A stretch of DNA of 47,866 nt from an uncultured Ruminococcus sp. (GTDB taxonomy: Bacteria > Bacillota > Clostridia > Oscillospirales > Ruminococcaceae). The stretch's first letter is position 1; every line of letters starts with the position of its first letter. The translations under genes and the position numbers were made by a program. Shown piece after piece: positions 40,669 to 47,866 of the stretch. Location of the stretch: NCBI GenBank assembly GCA_910579835.1, contig CAJTWQ010000010.1, positions 1 to 47,866 of the forward strand, given 5' to 3'. The notes beneath the pieces were generated by a model. The model was not told the DNA's origin. It was given only the letters and a program-made list of their open reading frames with translations, and ran no database searches.

Positions 40669-40708
40669 ACGAAACCGCCGATGCAGAACAATGCACCGGC
40701 GGTTTCGT
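40669..40708 (+). terminator. Terminator-like hairpin after ireB
   Basis: Perfect 12 bp stem ACGAAACCGCCG/CGGCGGTTTCGT around a 16 nt loop that contains a further TGCA pairing, about 100 bp after ireB. The tail TGTACAG is poor. A TATAAT directly before it (40663-40668) leaves open that it begins the pdaA transcript. Confidence 0.55.
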
Positions 40709-40827
40709 TGTACAGTCTAACACGGAATCAAAAAGCAAAAAATTCCCACAAATAATCTTCGTTCGGACAGCCATAATACTATTGCGGAGATGATCCGCAG
40801 CTAATTTCGGAAGGAATTATAAAGCTT

Positions 40828-41565
40828 ATGAAAATAATAGCTCCTGCGGCAGCGCTTATGACAGCAGCCATGATTCCATGTACAGCGGTTTATTCCGCAG
40901 ATACGGCGAAAATAGGCTACGGTCAGGGTACGACAGTAGACGCACAGAACCGTCCCGTAGATGCGGCCGCATTCAACAGCCGATATGGCGACCTTGATGC
41001 CTTCGCCCTGTCGGAAGACGATAAGCGAATTATCATTACCTTTGATCAGGGCTATGAAAACGGATATACCGAAAAAATTCTCGATACACTGAAGGAAAAG
41101 AACGTTACGGCAATATTCTTCCTTACGGGAGATTACGCCAAAAAAGAGACTGCTCTCGTTAAAAGAATGATTGATGAGGGACACATTCTGGGAAACCACG
41201 GAATGACCCATGCAAGCCTGCCGACGCTTTCCGAGGCAGAAGCAGAAAAAGAAATAATGTCGCTGCACGATTTTGTTATGAATAATTACGGTTATCAGAT
41301 GCAGTATTTCCGCTGTCCATGCGGCGAATATTCCGAGCAGTCTCTGGAGACTGTTCAGAAGTGCGGATATAAAACGCTATTCTGGAGCTTTGCATATGTG
41401 GACTGGAAAACTGACAGTCAGCCTGACCCGGCGGAGGGAATTAAAAAGCTCACAGAAGCCGCTCACGGCGGAGAAATTTTGCTTCTTCATTCAGTATCTT
41501 CAACTAATGCTGAGATTCTCGGTCAGGTGATCGACGATTTCAGAGCGCAGGGATATACGGTATAA
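40828..41565 (+). CDS. pdaA: PdaA-like polysaccharide deacetylase (CE4)
   Basis: 245 residues with an N-terminal signal peptide (about 1-24). NodB-homology catalytic domain: TFDQGYENGYT (TFDxG motif; closely like TFDNGYENGYT of Bacillus PdaA), NHGMTH for the metal His pair with the family's variant, FRCPCGEYSEQSL, FWSFAYVDW and LLLHSVS. PdaA removes the acetyl group from N-acetylmuramic acid in the step to muramic-delta-lactam of the spore cortex. This fits with spoIIID nearby. Start ATG 40828 lies 12 nt after AAGGA. It shares a bidirectional terminator with the convergent CAP-dockerin gene. Confidence 0.93.
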   Translation: MKIIAPAAALMTAAMIPCTAVYSADTAKIGYGQGTTVDAQNRPVDAAAFNSRYGDLDAFALSEDDKRIIITFDQGYENGYTEKILDTLKEKNVTAIFFLTGDYAKKETALVKRMIDEGHILGNHGMTHASLPTLSEAEAEKEIMSLHDFVMNNYGYQMQYFRCPCGEYSEQSLETVQKCGYKTLFWSFAYVDWKTDSQPDPAEGIKKLTEAAHGGEILLLHSVSSTNAEILGQVIDDFRAQGYTV

Positions 41566-41570
41566 ACGAA

Positions 41571-41604
41571 AAAAAGACTGCCCTCATACGAGAGCAGTCT
41601 TTTT
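41571..41604. terminator. Bidirectional terminator
   Basis: AAAAAGACTGC/GCAGTCTTTTT 11 bp stem with a 12 nt loop and A/T tracts on both sides, between convergent pdaA and the CAP-dockerin gene. Confidence 0.88.
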
Positions 41605-41635
41605 AAATAATTTATGGCAGTTAAGTAAGCTGTCT

Positions 41636-42463
41636 TTACATATTGCTCCAGTCAGGAGAAATACCTGAGGAAAGAAGAGTTGCATATCTAAGAATTTTGT
41701 TAGCGTCCGTTCCGGTAATGATTCCATCGCCGTCAACGTCGATAGCTTTAAATTGTGCTTCTGTAAGTTTCGGATCAATTCCTGAGCTTATAGATGTGTA
41801 GGCACTGAGAGCAAAAGTTGCGTCACTTACAGCGATCATTCCGTCTTGTGTCGCATCGCCCAGGATGAATTCAGCGTTTTCTTTTACTCCATTAACCATA
41901 GGAGCCTTACCAGGCATTCTTTCGCCTTCAAGAGGCGAACTGTCCTCCCACATTCCTACGAATATAGCAGCCCAATACCATTTGCCGTCGCTGTTTGCGT
42001 CGTATGTAAGACCGATACCTACATGAGTAAATTCGGGCTTTGTAATATTTGTCCAGTGTTTTGGAGAGTTTTTCCACGCTGTGAAGATGGAATCAACATC
42101 TGAGCTGCCCGCTGCAAGAATTTCACCGGATGTCTTATAATCAACTGTGTTTACGTCAATAATTGAAGCGAAGAACGATCCGTCAGGACGGGTATGCGAA
42201 TACAGAATCGGCTGTTCTTCTGCACGAACCTGAGAAATTTCATTTATATAAGGAACGATCTTGAGAGGCTCCAAACCAAGTTCTTCTCTTGCCTCGTTAA
42301 ATTTTACTGCCATTTCCTCAATAAGTTCTGTATACTGAGATTCTTCAGAAGCGTTTGCGGTTACGGACACATTATTTACATTTTTAATTATGCTGATCGA
42401 GCAGCTGAACGTAAGAACCATTGCAGATACCATCGAGACCATTTTTCTGAACATTTTTTTCAT
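41636..42463 (-). CDS. Secreted CAP-domain protein with C-terminal dockerin
   Basis: 275 residues. Signal peptide about 1-39 (ends near TANAS). CAP/SCP-like domain about 40-195: EMAVKFNEAREELGLEPLK, YSHTRPDGSFFASI, GEILAAG, WKNSPKHW and HVGIGLTYDAN, the usual pattern of clostridial YkwD-type proteins. A type I dockerin follows (about 197-268), with repeats DATQDGMIAVSD and DVDGDGIITGTD; the first is weakened in one calcium position. It should be attached to a cohesin scaffold at the cell surface or released. The function of bacterial CAP proteins is not settled. The promoter is at 42542-42570. Confidence 0.9.
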   Translation of the reverse strand: MKKMFRKMVSMVSAMVLTFSCSISIIKNVNNVSVTANASEESQYTELIEEMAVKFNEAREELGLEPLKIVPYINEISQVRAEEQPILYSHTRPDGSFFASIIDVNTVDYKTSGEILAAGSSDVDSIFTAWKNSPKHWTNITKPEFTHVGIGLTYDANSDGKWYWAAIFVGMWEDSSPLEGERMPGKAPMVNGVKENAEFILGDATQDGMIAVSDATFALSAYTSISSGIDPKLTEAQFKAIDVDGDGIITGTDANKILRYATLLSSGISPDWSNM

Positions 42464-42488
42464 AATGACAACTCCTTTTATATATCAG

Positions 42489-42517
42489 GTAATCGACTTT
42501 TTTATTTTTTCGATTAC
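42489..42517 (-). other. Leader hairpin of the CAP-dockerin gene
   Basis: Perfect 8 bp stem GTAATCGA/TCGATTAC around a 13 nt A-rich loop on the minus strand, between the promoter and the SD. No U-tract follows. Confidence 0.45.
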
Positions 42518-42541
42518 TGTTTGTATTTCTTCTGTGATTAC

Positions 42542-42570
42542 ATAATACCAAAATTCAAGGGTTTTAGCAA
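42542..42570 (-). promoter_or_regulatory. Promoter of the CAP-dockerin gene
   Basis: Minus strand TTGCTA (42565-42570), 17 bp spacer ending TGG, TATTAT (42542-42547). Confidence 0.55.
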
Positions 42571-42764
42571 GAAAATAAGTATAAATTTAGCATATTGCAC
42601 AATGTCAAATGTCATTTTATACAAAAATATTTATACATATAGTATAATACATTTTAAAACGTTCAAGCAGTTAAAAGCTGTTCATATTTCATTAATACAG
42701 ACATAATTTTAGATGTTTCAAATTTCTTAATAAATAACAATTTTTATATATTGCAGATTTTAAA

Positions 42765-42793
42765 TTGACTTGTTCTCAAATAGGTGATATAAT
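42765..42793 (+). promoter_or_regulatory. Promoter of the PIG-L deacetylase gene
   Basis: TTGACT (42765-42770), 17 bp spacer ending TGA, TATAAT (42788-42793); the start codon is 35 bp below. Confidence 0.8.
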
Positions 42794-42827
42794 ATATATG
42801 TTAATATGTATTGAAAGAAGGAAAGGA

Positions 42828-43553
42828 ATGGAAAAACTGAAAAAATGGCAGGGATTGCTGCTGATTATTCTCGCAGTTCTGGGAACAGTCGGGATAATTT
42901 TTGGTATTAACTTTATAAGAGCATATAATGTTGCGCCACTGACGAAAAAGTCTCTTGAAAGTATTGACTTCGATAAGGCAAATAAACTGATGATCGTAGC
43001 GCATCCTGACGACGAGGTGATTTTCGGAGGCGGACATCTTATGGACGGAGACTATCTTATAGTGTGCATCACTAACGGCAAAAATACCGAACGCAGCAGT
43101 GAGTTTAAAAAAGTCGTAGAAAAGTCCGGCAATCAGGGAATTATTTTATCATATCCCGATAAAGTAAACGGAAAGCGCGATGACTGGAAAAGGGTGCATG
43201 ATAAGATTTCTGCCGATCTTGATCTGGTAATAGGATACAAGGATTGGGAAACTATTGTTACCCACAATGAAAGAGGAGAATATGGACATCAGCATCACAT
43301 CATGACTCACGAACTGGTAACGAAATCCTATTTATCAGTTAAAAGCGGTGCAGAACTTATGTTTTTTGGAAAATATTACAAGGCAGCCGATATAGGAGTT
43401 CATGAAAAGGATATGGAGCGTATCAGTGACGAACGGCTGAAATATAAAACGGAACTTTCGAAACTATATGAATCGCAAAGTAAGGTAGTGAAGAATTTGT
43501 GGCATATGGCTCCCTATGAGGAATTTTCCAGATACGGAGTCAGTGAGGAATAG
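42828..43553 (+). CDS. Membrane-anchored PIG-L/LmbE-family deacetylase
   Basis: 241 residues from ATG 42828 (SD GAAGGAAAGG); earlier in-frame ATG codons lie in the promoter region. One membrane helix (about residues 9-30) precedes the catalytic domain. The PIG-L zinc motif is AHPDDE (MIVAHPDDEVIFGGG), with the later zinc His in HNERGEYGHQHHIMTHEL. These enzymes remove acetyl groups from N-acetylglucosamine-type sugars. Membrane anchoring suggests a cell-envelope or lipid-linked substrate; which side of the membrane cannot be told with certainty, though the short basic N-terminus favours an outside catalytic domain. Confidence 0.9.
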   Translation: MEKLKKWQGLLLIILAVLGTVGIIFGINFIRAYNVAPLTKKSLESIDFDKANKLMIVAHPDDEVIFGGGHLMDGDYLIVCITNGKNTERSSEFKKVVEKSGNQGIILSYPDKVNGKRDDWKRVHDKISADLDLVIGYKDWETIVTHNERGEYGHQHHIMTHELVTKSYLSVKSGAELMFFGKYYKAADIGVHEKDMERISDERLKYKTELSKLYESQSKVVKNLWHMAPYEEFSRYGVSEE

Positions 43554-43586
43554 TGAATCAGAGATTTTAATATTTTAAAGCAAAAA

Positions 43587-43616
43587 CAGACCTGTTGGAT
43601 ATTTCCAGCAGGTCTG
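43587..43616 (+). terminator. Hairpin after the PIG-L gene
   Basis: 13-pair stem CAGACCTGTTGGA/TCCAGCAGGTCTG (one G-U) with a 4 nt loop; tail CTTCATT is weak. Confidence 0.6.
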
Positions 43617-43656
43617 CTTCATTATCTATTAAGGAATCACCGATTAAGAACAAGTT

Positions 43657-43875
43657 CTAAATCTCATCCATTTTTCCGTCTTTATTTCTTGATTCATACC
43701 GTTCTTTACGCTGAGCCGCTATCTTTGCGTCAAACTCTCTATTACGCTCCAGTTCAGTCCGATATACCTCAATATAATCAAGATCCCGGTTTCTGTTTTC
43801 TTCTTCATTGCGCTTTAAGTCAGATATTCCGATAAACAAATCAAGAAATTCATTAAAAACATTCCAGAATGACAT
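43657..43875 (-). CDS. Small charged hypothetical protein
   Basis: 72 residues, unknown family. The N-terminus MSFWNVFNEFLDLFIGISDL looks like an amphipathic membrane-binding helix. The rest is highly charged and probably helical (NEEENRNRDLDYIEVYRTEL and on to KERYESRNKDGKMDEI). The SD GAGGT is 5 nt before the ATG, and a promoter with 17 bp spacing lies at 43945-43973, which supports a real gene. It stands alone, convergent with the PIG-L gene. No function can be proposed. Confidence 0.6.
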   Translation of the reverse strand: MSFWNVFNEFLDLFIGISDLKRNEEENRNRDLDYIEVYRTELERNREFDAKIAAQRKERYESRNKDGKMDEI

Positions 43876-43944
43876 CTTTTACCTCATCCTGCGTCAAGAC
43901 AGTTTTCCCCAAAACCGCCTTATTTGTTTGTGCGTCTGATTTCC

Positions 43945-43973
43945 ACTATATCACAAGCAGATAAGCTCTACAA
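43945..43973 (-). promoter_or_regulatory. Promoter of the small charged protein
   Basis: Minus strand TTGTAG (43968-43973), 17 bp spacer ending TGA, TATAGT (43945-43950). Confidence 0.55.
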
Positions 43974-44033
43974 TAAATTCTCCGATAAACGCGGCTAAAT
44001 CGCACGCGTCAGGTTTAAAATGCTTTTCCAATA

Positions 44034-44948
44034 TTATTCACCGCTTTCAGTAGTCTGCTGGACAGGAGTCTGTACTGCGGAGCTGTCGTCAATATCCATA
44101 TTGATAAGAAGTCCGCTGTCGCTGCCTGTTACTTTAGGCATAACGCCGTTCCATTTCTGTATCTGCTCATATGCAATAATCTTTTCCGTAAGCGACTCTT
44201 CAAGAAGTTTGTTTGCTTCTGCCTGAGCGTGTGCTTCCGTAAGCGTTGCCTGTGCCTGAGCATCGGCGGCAATCGTTTTCTTTTTTGCTTCTGCATTTGC
44301 GATCTCGATAGCCTGCTGCTGCTCCGTTTTTGTTTTAAGGAGATTCTGCTCCGCCACCTGTTTTGCCTCGATAGCATTGTTGAATTCCGTTGAAAAATCA
44401 AAATTCACAATGTTGAATTTCTCTATGTATATACCATAATCGTTCAGTTTGCTGTCAAGACTTGCCTTAACTTCTTCACCCACGGCGGCACGTTCTGTAA
44501 TTAATTCTTCGGCGGTATATTTAGCCGTTGCAGATTTCATGCATTCCTGAACGACAGGAGCGATGAGTATTGTCTGATATTCTGCACCGACCTCTTCGTA
44601 CATTTTTGGACTGTTGTCGGAAACCAGCTTGTAGTTTACGGCAATGTTGCTGCTTACCGTCTGAAGATCCTTTGAAACAGCGGATGCTGGTGTTTCGTAT
44701 ACTTGAATTTTATTGGACATGTGCTGCACCTTCTGAATAAACGGTACTTTCAAGTGAAAGCCTGCGTCCAGTCCCTTGTCGGAGACCTCTCCGAGAGTAA
44801 GCACCACACCTGTATTTCCGGCAGGAACAATAGTGAAGGAATTTACGGCAACAAGAATTGCAGCAATTCCTATTACTATCCATTTTACTCCTTTGAATTC
44901 TTTCTTTTCTGAGCCTTTTCTGTTAAGCTCCCTGATGTTGATTGACAT
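44034..44948 (-). CDS. SPFH/band 7 (prohibitin-like) membrane protein
   Basis: 304 residues. One membrane helix near the N-terminus (about 22-42, VKWIVIGIAAILVAVNSFTIV) is followed by the SPFH domain (about 43-215, VPAGNTGVVLTLGEVSDKGLDAGFHLKVPF). Next comes an Ala/Glu/Lys-rich coiled coil (about 215-270, EQNLLKTKTEQQQAIEIANA) and a short acidic tail. Such proteins form large ring or cage assemblies on membranes and are linked to membrane protein quality control or microdomains. SD AAAGGAG before the ATG. Its start overlaps the end of the DUF1836 gene by 26 bp, so the two are co-translated. No FtsH gene is in view. Confidence 0.9.
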   Translation of the reverse strand: MSINIRELNRKGSEKKEFKGVKWIVIGIAAILVAVNSFTIVPAGNTGVVLTLGEVSDKGLDAGFHLKVPFIQKVQHMSNKIQVYETPASAVSKDLQTVSSNIAVNYKLVSDNSPKMYEEVGAEYQTILIAPVVQECMKSATAKYTAEELITERAAVGEEVKASLDSKLNDYGIYIEKFNIVNFDFSTEFNNAIEAKQVAEQNLLKTKTEQQQAIEIANAEAKKKTIAADAQAQATLTEAHAQAEANKLLEESLTEKIIAYEQIQKWNGVMPKVTGSDSGLLINMDIDDSSAVQTPVQQTTESGE

Positions 44949-45519
44949 TTTTATTCTCCTTTTGAAAAATTGCGGAAAGTTCTTTTTCCATTTCTGATTT
45001 CAGATAGCCGCTTCTGTATGCCAGCACCATAATATATGACGCCTGTCTGAGTCTTTCAGGATCAGTTATGTACTCGTTATTTGCAGAAATCTCATCTTCA
45101 ATAATGCCCCATATCTGCAATGTGCCGAAAACGCCTTTTTCCTCTGCTGTAAAGATTATCCTGCACAGCATATTGTACAGATTTATGTCGGAAATAATGT
45201 CGTCTGCGGTATCTTCCACATCTCCGTTTACAAAGCACATGAGCCTTGCAATGTCGTCGAGCTTCATTGCACCGCGGAGCATATTGATAAGCAGTATCCG
45301 CACTACCTGCTTTTCCGAATATCGCTTGCTTTTGGCGGACGATACCCAGCCCCGCTTTATCCAGTTCTGAATAGTAGTTCCCTCTAGACCAGTAAGCTTT
45401 GAAAGCTGTGAAAGGGTAAGTCCCCCTGTAGCTTCAAGAACCGGCGAAACAAGAGAGAACGCCTCTTCTCGCGCACCTTCTGAATATTTCAGCGTTGTTC
45501 CTGGTATGATCTTGTGCAT
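44923..45519 (-). CDS. DUF1836 protein with MerR-like helix-turn-helix
   Basis: 198 residues. The N-terminal part has a MerR-like DNA-binding pattern: LTLSQLSKLTGLEGTTIQNW, then IKRGWVSSAKSKRYSEKQV, the second helix with a wing. The DUF1836 body follows (VRILLINMLRGAMKLDDIARLMCFVNGD). Function is not established; DNA binding is inferred from the fold pattern. It has SD GAGGAG and a promoter at 45550-45578, and it overlaps the SPFH gene at its 3' end, so it is likely to act with or regulate that gene. Confidence 0.85.
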   Translation of the reverse strand: MHKIIPGTTLKYSEGAREEAFSLVSPVLEATGGLTLSQLSKLTGLEGTTIQNWIKRGWVSSAKSKRYSEKQVVRILLINMLRGAMKLDDIARLMCFVNGDVEDTADDIISDINLYNMLCRIIFTAEEKGVFGTLQIWGIIEDEISANNEYITDPERLRQASYIMVLAYRSGYLKSEMEKELSAIFQKENKNVNQHQGA

Positions 45520-45549
45520 GGTCTTTTACTCCTCTCTTGTAATGATATG

Positions 45550-45578
45550 ATTATATCACAAGTTCGTTTGAACCGCAA
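45550..45578 (-). promoter_or_regulatory. Promoter of the DUF1836-SPFH operon
   Basis: Minus strand TTGCGG (45573-45578), 17 bp spacer ending TGA, TATAAT (45550-45555). Confidence 0.7.
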
Positions 45579-45676
45579 GTGTGTTCTGAGAATAATTAAA
45601 GCTGTTTTTGTGGATTTTTTCAAATTTATCATGATATTACTGGCTTTATCTTATATTTTCATCTTTTTTCGTCATT

Positions 45677-45705
45677 AAAAACAAACGCCCTGAATTTTCA
45701 GAGCG
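45677..45705 (-). terminator. Terminator of the truncated gene at 45734
   Basis: Minus-strand stem CGCTCTGA/TCAGGGCG (one G-U) with loop AAAT, then TTTGTTTTT. Confidence 0.8.
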
Positions 45706-45733
45706 GTCATTTGCAGTATAAACCGATAGTTTT

Positions 45734-46219
45734 TCATCCAACATAATAATCATTAATATTAAACCATTCGTTTGGCGGAGTATTCCCATGATTTATTTTC
45801 GCTTCTCCGGTTGCTATATTAATTGAAACGCTTGAACCGGAATCCACATCAGCTGATGTTGAGCTGTTGCAGCGAATCATCAGCAAGATATAACGTTCAC
45901 CAAATTCGCCGTTATATTCTCTCATATTGTTTGCAGACCAGTAATATCTTTGTCCTGCGCTCCAGTTTTCTTCAAGATATTTATTTACAGCATTAACGAC
46001 TTCTTCGTCTGTCCATGAGGATATATCCTCCATGGATTCATTTTCAGCTGTATCTGCAATGGCGGCGTTCTGGTCGGACAGCAGATGTGCACCGTCTACA
46101 ACAGCAGTTGTTCCGTCGTCAAATACGACTTTGCCGTCTTTATCGATCGGATGAAAGCTGAAAGTGCCATCGTTTTTCTTTTCAACGCTGTAGCCACATA
46201 CTGTGACTAAAGAATCCTC
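45734..46219 (-). pseudogene. 5'-truncated gene of unknown function
   Basis: The minus-strand frame is open for 161 codons from 46219 to the stop at 45734, but has no start codon in its upstream part; the first ATG is at 46033 and lacks an SD. Residues from the open end read TVCGYSVEKKNDGTFSFHPI, then DKDGKVVFDDGTTAVVDG, continuing to a C-terminal part with WTDEEVVNAVNKYLEENWSA. No family recognised. An intact terminator follows, which supports a once-functional gene whose 5' end was lost at a rearrangement junction near 46220, where an integrase fragment begins on the other strand. Translation from the internal ATG cannot be ruled out. Confidence 0.6.
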
Positions 46220-46222
46220 CTA

Positions 46223-47441
46223 AACAGCAAAGAGGAATCCGGCACGAAACACAGCACTATAAAACGCTATAGGGAGCTTCTGGAGCGCATTAACAAGGGC
46301 ATAGGGCATATCAGACTGACGGATATTCGACCTCAGCACCTTTCGGAATTATACACGCAGTTTCGTCAATCAGGACTGAGAAAGGGCACAAGAGCAGTAC
46401 CGATAACCGACATCAAGGAGCAGGTCAAAGCCGCAGGACTAACGCAGAAAAAGCTCTCGGAGCTTTCGGGAGTGTCGCTGACAACTATTAACGCAGCCAA
46501 AAGGGGCGAACCTATCTCAGGCGATAAGGCTACGGCTATATGTAACGCTCTGAAAGTCCCTGTAAATACCGTTTTCAACATTGAACAGGATAGCAGACCG
46601 CTTTCAGAAAAGACCATACAGGAGCATCACAGGCTTATTTCCCTTATTCTCTCCTATGCCGAAAAGGAAATGCTCGTGCCGTATAATGCGGCGGTAAAGG
46701 TCATAAACAAGCCAAAAGCAGACCGTGCCCAACGAGGTCAACTACTTTGAGCCGGAGGAGCTGGAGCGCATAAGAGACTGCCTTAATCACGCTCCGCTGA
46801 AATGGAAGATCATTACTCACCTGCTCATTGTTACAGGCTGTAGACGTGGCGAAATAATGGGTTTGAAATGGAGTGCCGTTGACTTTGACAGCAATTCCAT
46901 ACATATCAATAACAATCTGCTGTACTCCAAAGAGTTCGGCATATACGAGGATTCAACCAAGACTGCTGATTCTGATCGCAGCGTCAAGCTTGCTGACGAA
47001 ACTATGGAACTACTCGCGGAATACCGTACATACTGGCTTGATCTCAGGCGTGAAGCAGGCTCGGAGTGGAACAGCTTCATTGAGATTGCAGACGGAAAGG
47101 GCATTAAACGCCGTCAGAGGGCTGACTTCCTATTCGTCAAGGATAATGGCAGCGATATAGGCTATCCCATGCACCCGGACAGCATTACCGACTGGCTTGA
47201 TAAATTTTCTGAAAAGAACAATCTGCCGCATATCAATCCTCACGCATTCCGGCACACACTGGCTTCTGTTCTCTGCCTTAACGGTATCGACATAACAACC
47301 ATAAGCAAGTGGCTTGGTCATAAAAATGTCACTACAACTATGAACATCTATGAGCATATCCTCGACAAGGGCAAGGATCAGGTCGTTGACTGCGTTGCTG
47401 ATGTGATACTCAGAAAAAAGAATGCTGCTGCATCAGGTTAA
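46223..47441 (+). pseudogene. Tyrosine recombinase (integrase) remnant, truncated and frameshifted
   Basis: Reads as the C-terminal three quarters of a Tn916-type phage integrase. Core-binding domain: STIKRYRELLERINKGIGHI. An XRE-type helix-turn-helix is inserted in it (ITDIKEQVKAAGLTQKKLSE, then LSGVSLTTINAAKRG), a known feature of some clostridial integrases. The catalytic domain has Arg in TGCRRGEIMGLKW, HAFRHTLASV, LGHKNVTTTMNIYEH (catalytic Tyr in MNIYEH). The N-terminal arm-binding domain and start are missing. Near 46728 the frame shifts by one base: the first part ends at TGA 46750, and the second is open from GTG 46725; removing one C from the CCC run restores one protein reading KADRANEVNYFEP. 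Inactive unless that base is an error. Confidence 0.85.
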
Positions 47442-47448
47442 TAAAAAT

Positions 47449-47485
47449 AGCAGAGTAGATTTAATAAAATCCTGCTCTGCTTTCT
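47449..47485 (+). terminator. Terminator after the integrase remnant
   Basis: AGCAGAG (47449-47455) pairs with CTCTGCT (47475-47481) with an inner GATTT/AAATC pairing, then TTCTGTTT. Confidence 0.65.
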
Positions 47486-47536
47486 GTTTATCTTCTTATA
47501 ATTTGCCGTATCTTTTCATAACTTTTTATAACGTTG

Positions 47537-47555
47537 GCGCACAAATAGCGCACAA
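47537..47555. repeat. Tandem GCGCACAA repeat beside the integrase
   Basis: GCGCACAA-ATA-GCGCACAA: two identical 8 bp copies with an 11 bp period, about one helix turn, 95 bp beyond the integrase stop. It may be an arm-type integrase site or part of an attachment region (inferred). Confidence 0.4.
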
Positions 47556-47570
47556 TTCATGATTTTAGAC

Positions 47571-47612
47571 ATAAAAATAAGCATTCTCGATTTCTCGAAA
47601 ATGCCTATTTTA
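47571..47612. terminator. Hairpin in the gap after the integrase
   Basis: GCATTcTCGA (47581-47590) with TCGAaAATGC (47595-47604), flanked by A-rich and T-rich arms (ATAAAAATA and CTATTTTAT). It could end transcription in either direction. The remaining 100 bp up to 47716 is AT-rich with nothing recognised. Confidence 0.5.
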
Positions 47613-47716
47613 TGTTGTCATGATGTAACAAAATAGATGACATCTGTAACTGTTATTATTTTAGCATATTCAGTCTGATTTGTCAATAATTTTTCAAAAA
47701 TTAATTTAAAAAACTT

Positions 47717-47866
47717 TTATTTTTGGATTCTCTCGATTTTACAAGTATGACCTTTCTGCTCGTCATAGTTAATTCCAACAAGGAGCATCTCTCCTGAATA
47801 TTCGGAAACCTTGTGGAGATAATCATTATCTTTGATTTGCTGAATTGCTTCATCTGCGGAATGACC
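47717..47866 (-). CDS. C-terminal end of an AAA-ATPase-like / PD-(D/E)XK protein (partial)
   Basis: The last 49 codons and stop of a minus-strand gene that begins outside the window. The visible part reads ADEAIQQIKDNDYLHKVSEY, then SGEMLLVGINYDEQKGHTC and KIERIQK. This matches the C-terminus of the large clostridial family that joins an AAA-ATPase-like domain with a PD-(D/E)XK nuclease-like domain (AIEQIxxxxY ... ILLVGINYDxxxKxHxCxIE). These proteins are abundant in gut Firmicutes; their role is unknown, perhaps mobile-element or defence related. Assignment rests on a short tail only. Confidence 0.65.
   Translation of the reverse strand, partial: GHSADEAIQQIKDNDYLHKVSEYSGEMLLVGINYDEQKGHTCKIERIQK

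Noticed and set aside
47537..47555. CRISPR repeat unit
   Set aside because: Only two 8 bp copies with a 3 bp gap; no array, spacers or cas genes.

Overview
The window looks like chromosomal DNA of a fibre-degrading clostridium, most likely a Ruminococcus-type member of the Oscillospiraceae. The evidence is Firmicutes gene sets (DivIVA, SepF, YlmH, SpoIIID, IreB, PdaA, DUF1540, DUF1836), a SCIFF peptide with its radical SAM maturase, two secreted proteins with type I dockerins, and strong AGGAGG-type ribosome binding sites. No plasmid or phage replication genes, CRISPR array, tRNA or rRNA gene was seen.

Positions 1-17.5 kb are one long minus-strand run that reads like a housekeeping operon: miaB, a lipoprotein, a RicA/YlbF-like protein, mutS, a small unknown protein, a GH3 lipoprotein, another small unknown protein, mutL, a small membrane protein, miaA, hfq, an HlyD-like membrane protein, yggS, sepF, ylmH, divIVA and ileS (cut by the window edge). 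Gaps are short, several genes overlap, and only one good promoter was found, upstream of miaB. The run couples tRNA A37 modification (MiaA, MiaB), mismatch repair, Hfq and the division cluster. A 196 bp inverted-repeat element lies between the miaB promoter and the uvrB terminator.

Positions 17.7-30.1 kb are also on the minus strand: uvrB, an XRE regulator with an alpha/beta hydrolase, then rpoBC. RpoC carries an extra four-cysteine insert and RpoB a long acidic tail. The rpoB promoter and the promoter of the divergent ABC-F gene face each other, so each transcript would run through the other promoter. The ABC-F leader also holds an intrinsic terminator.

Positions 30-34 kb on the plus strand hold the ABC-F ATPase and the SCIFF ranthipeptide cassette (45-residue precursor and maturase). 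Positions 34-44 kb are a mixed accessory region: a GH11-CBM22-dockerin-CE1 xylanase/esterase, spoIIID, a PhoBR-like two-component system whose leader contains a second inverted-repeat element, a DUF1540 protein, ireB, pdaA, a CAP-dockerin protein and a PIG-L deacetylase.

Positions 44-47.9 kb hold a DUF1836/SPFH gene pair, then a scar of mobile DNA: a gene remnant lacking its 5' end, back to back with a 5'-truncated and frameshifted tyrosine integrase. The 3' end of an AAA-ATPase/PD-(D/E)XK gene follows. Most recognisable promoters share a 17 bp spacer and an extended -10 of the form TGATATAAT.
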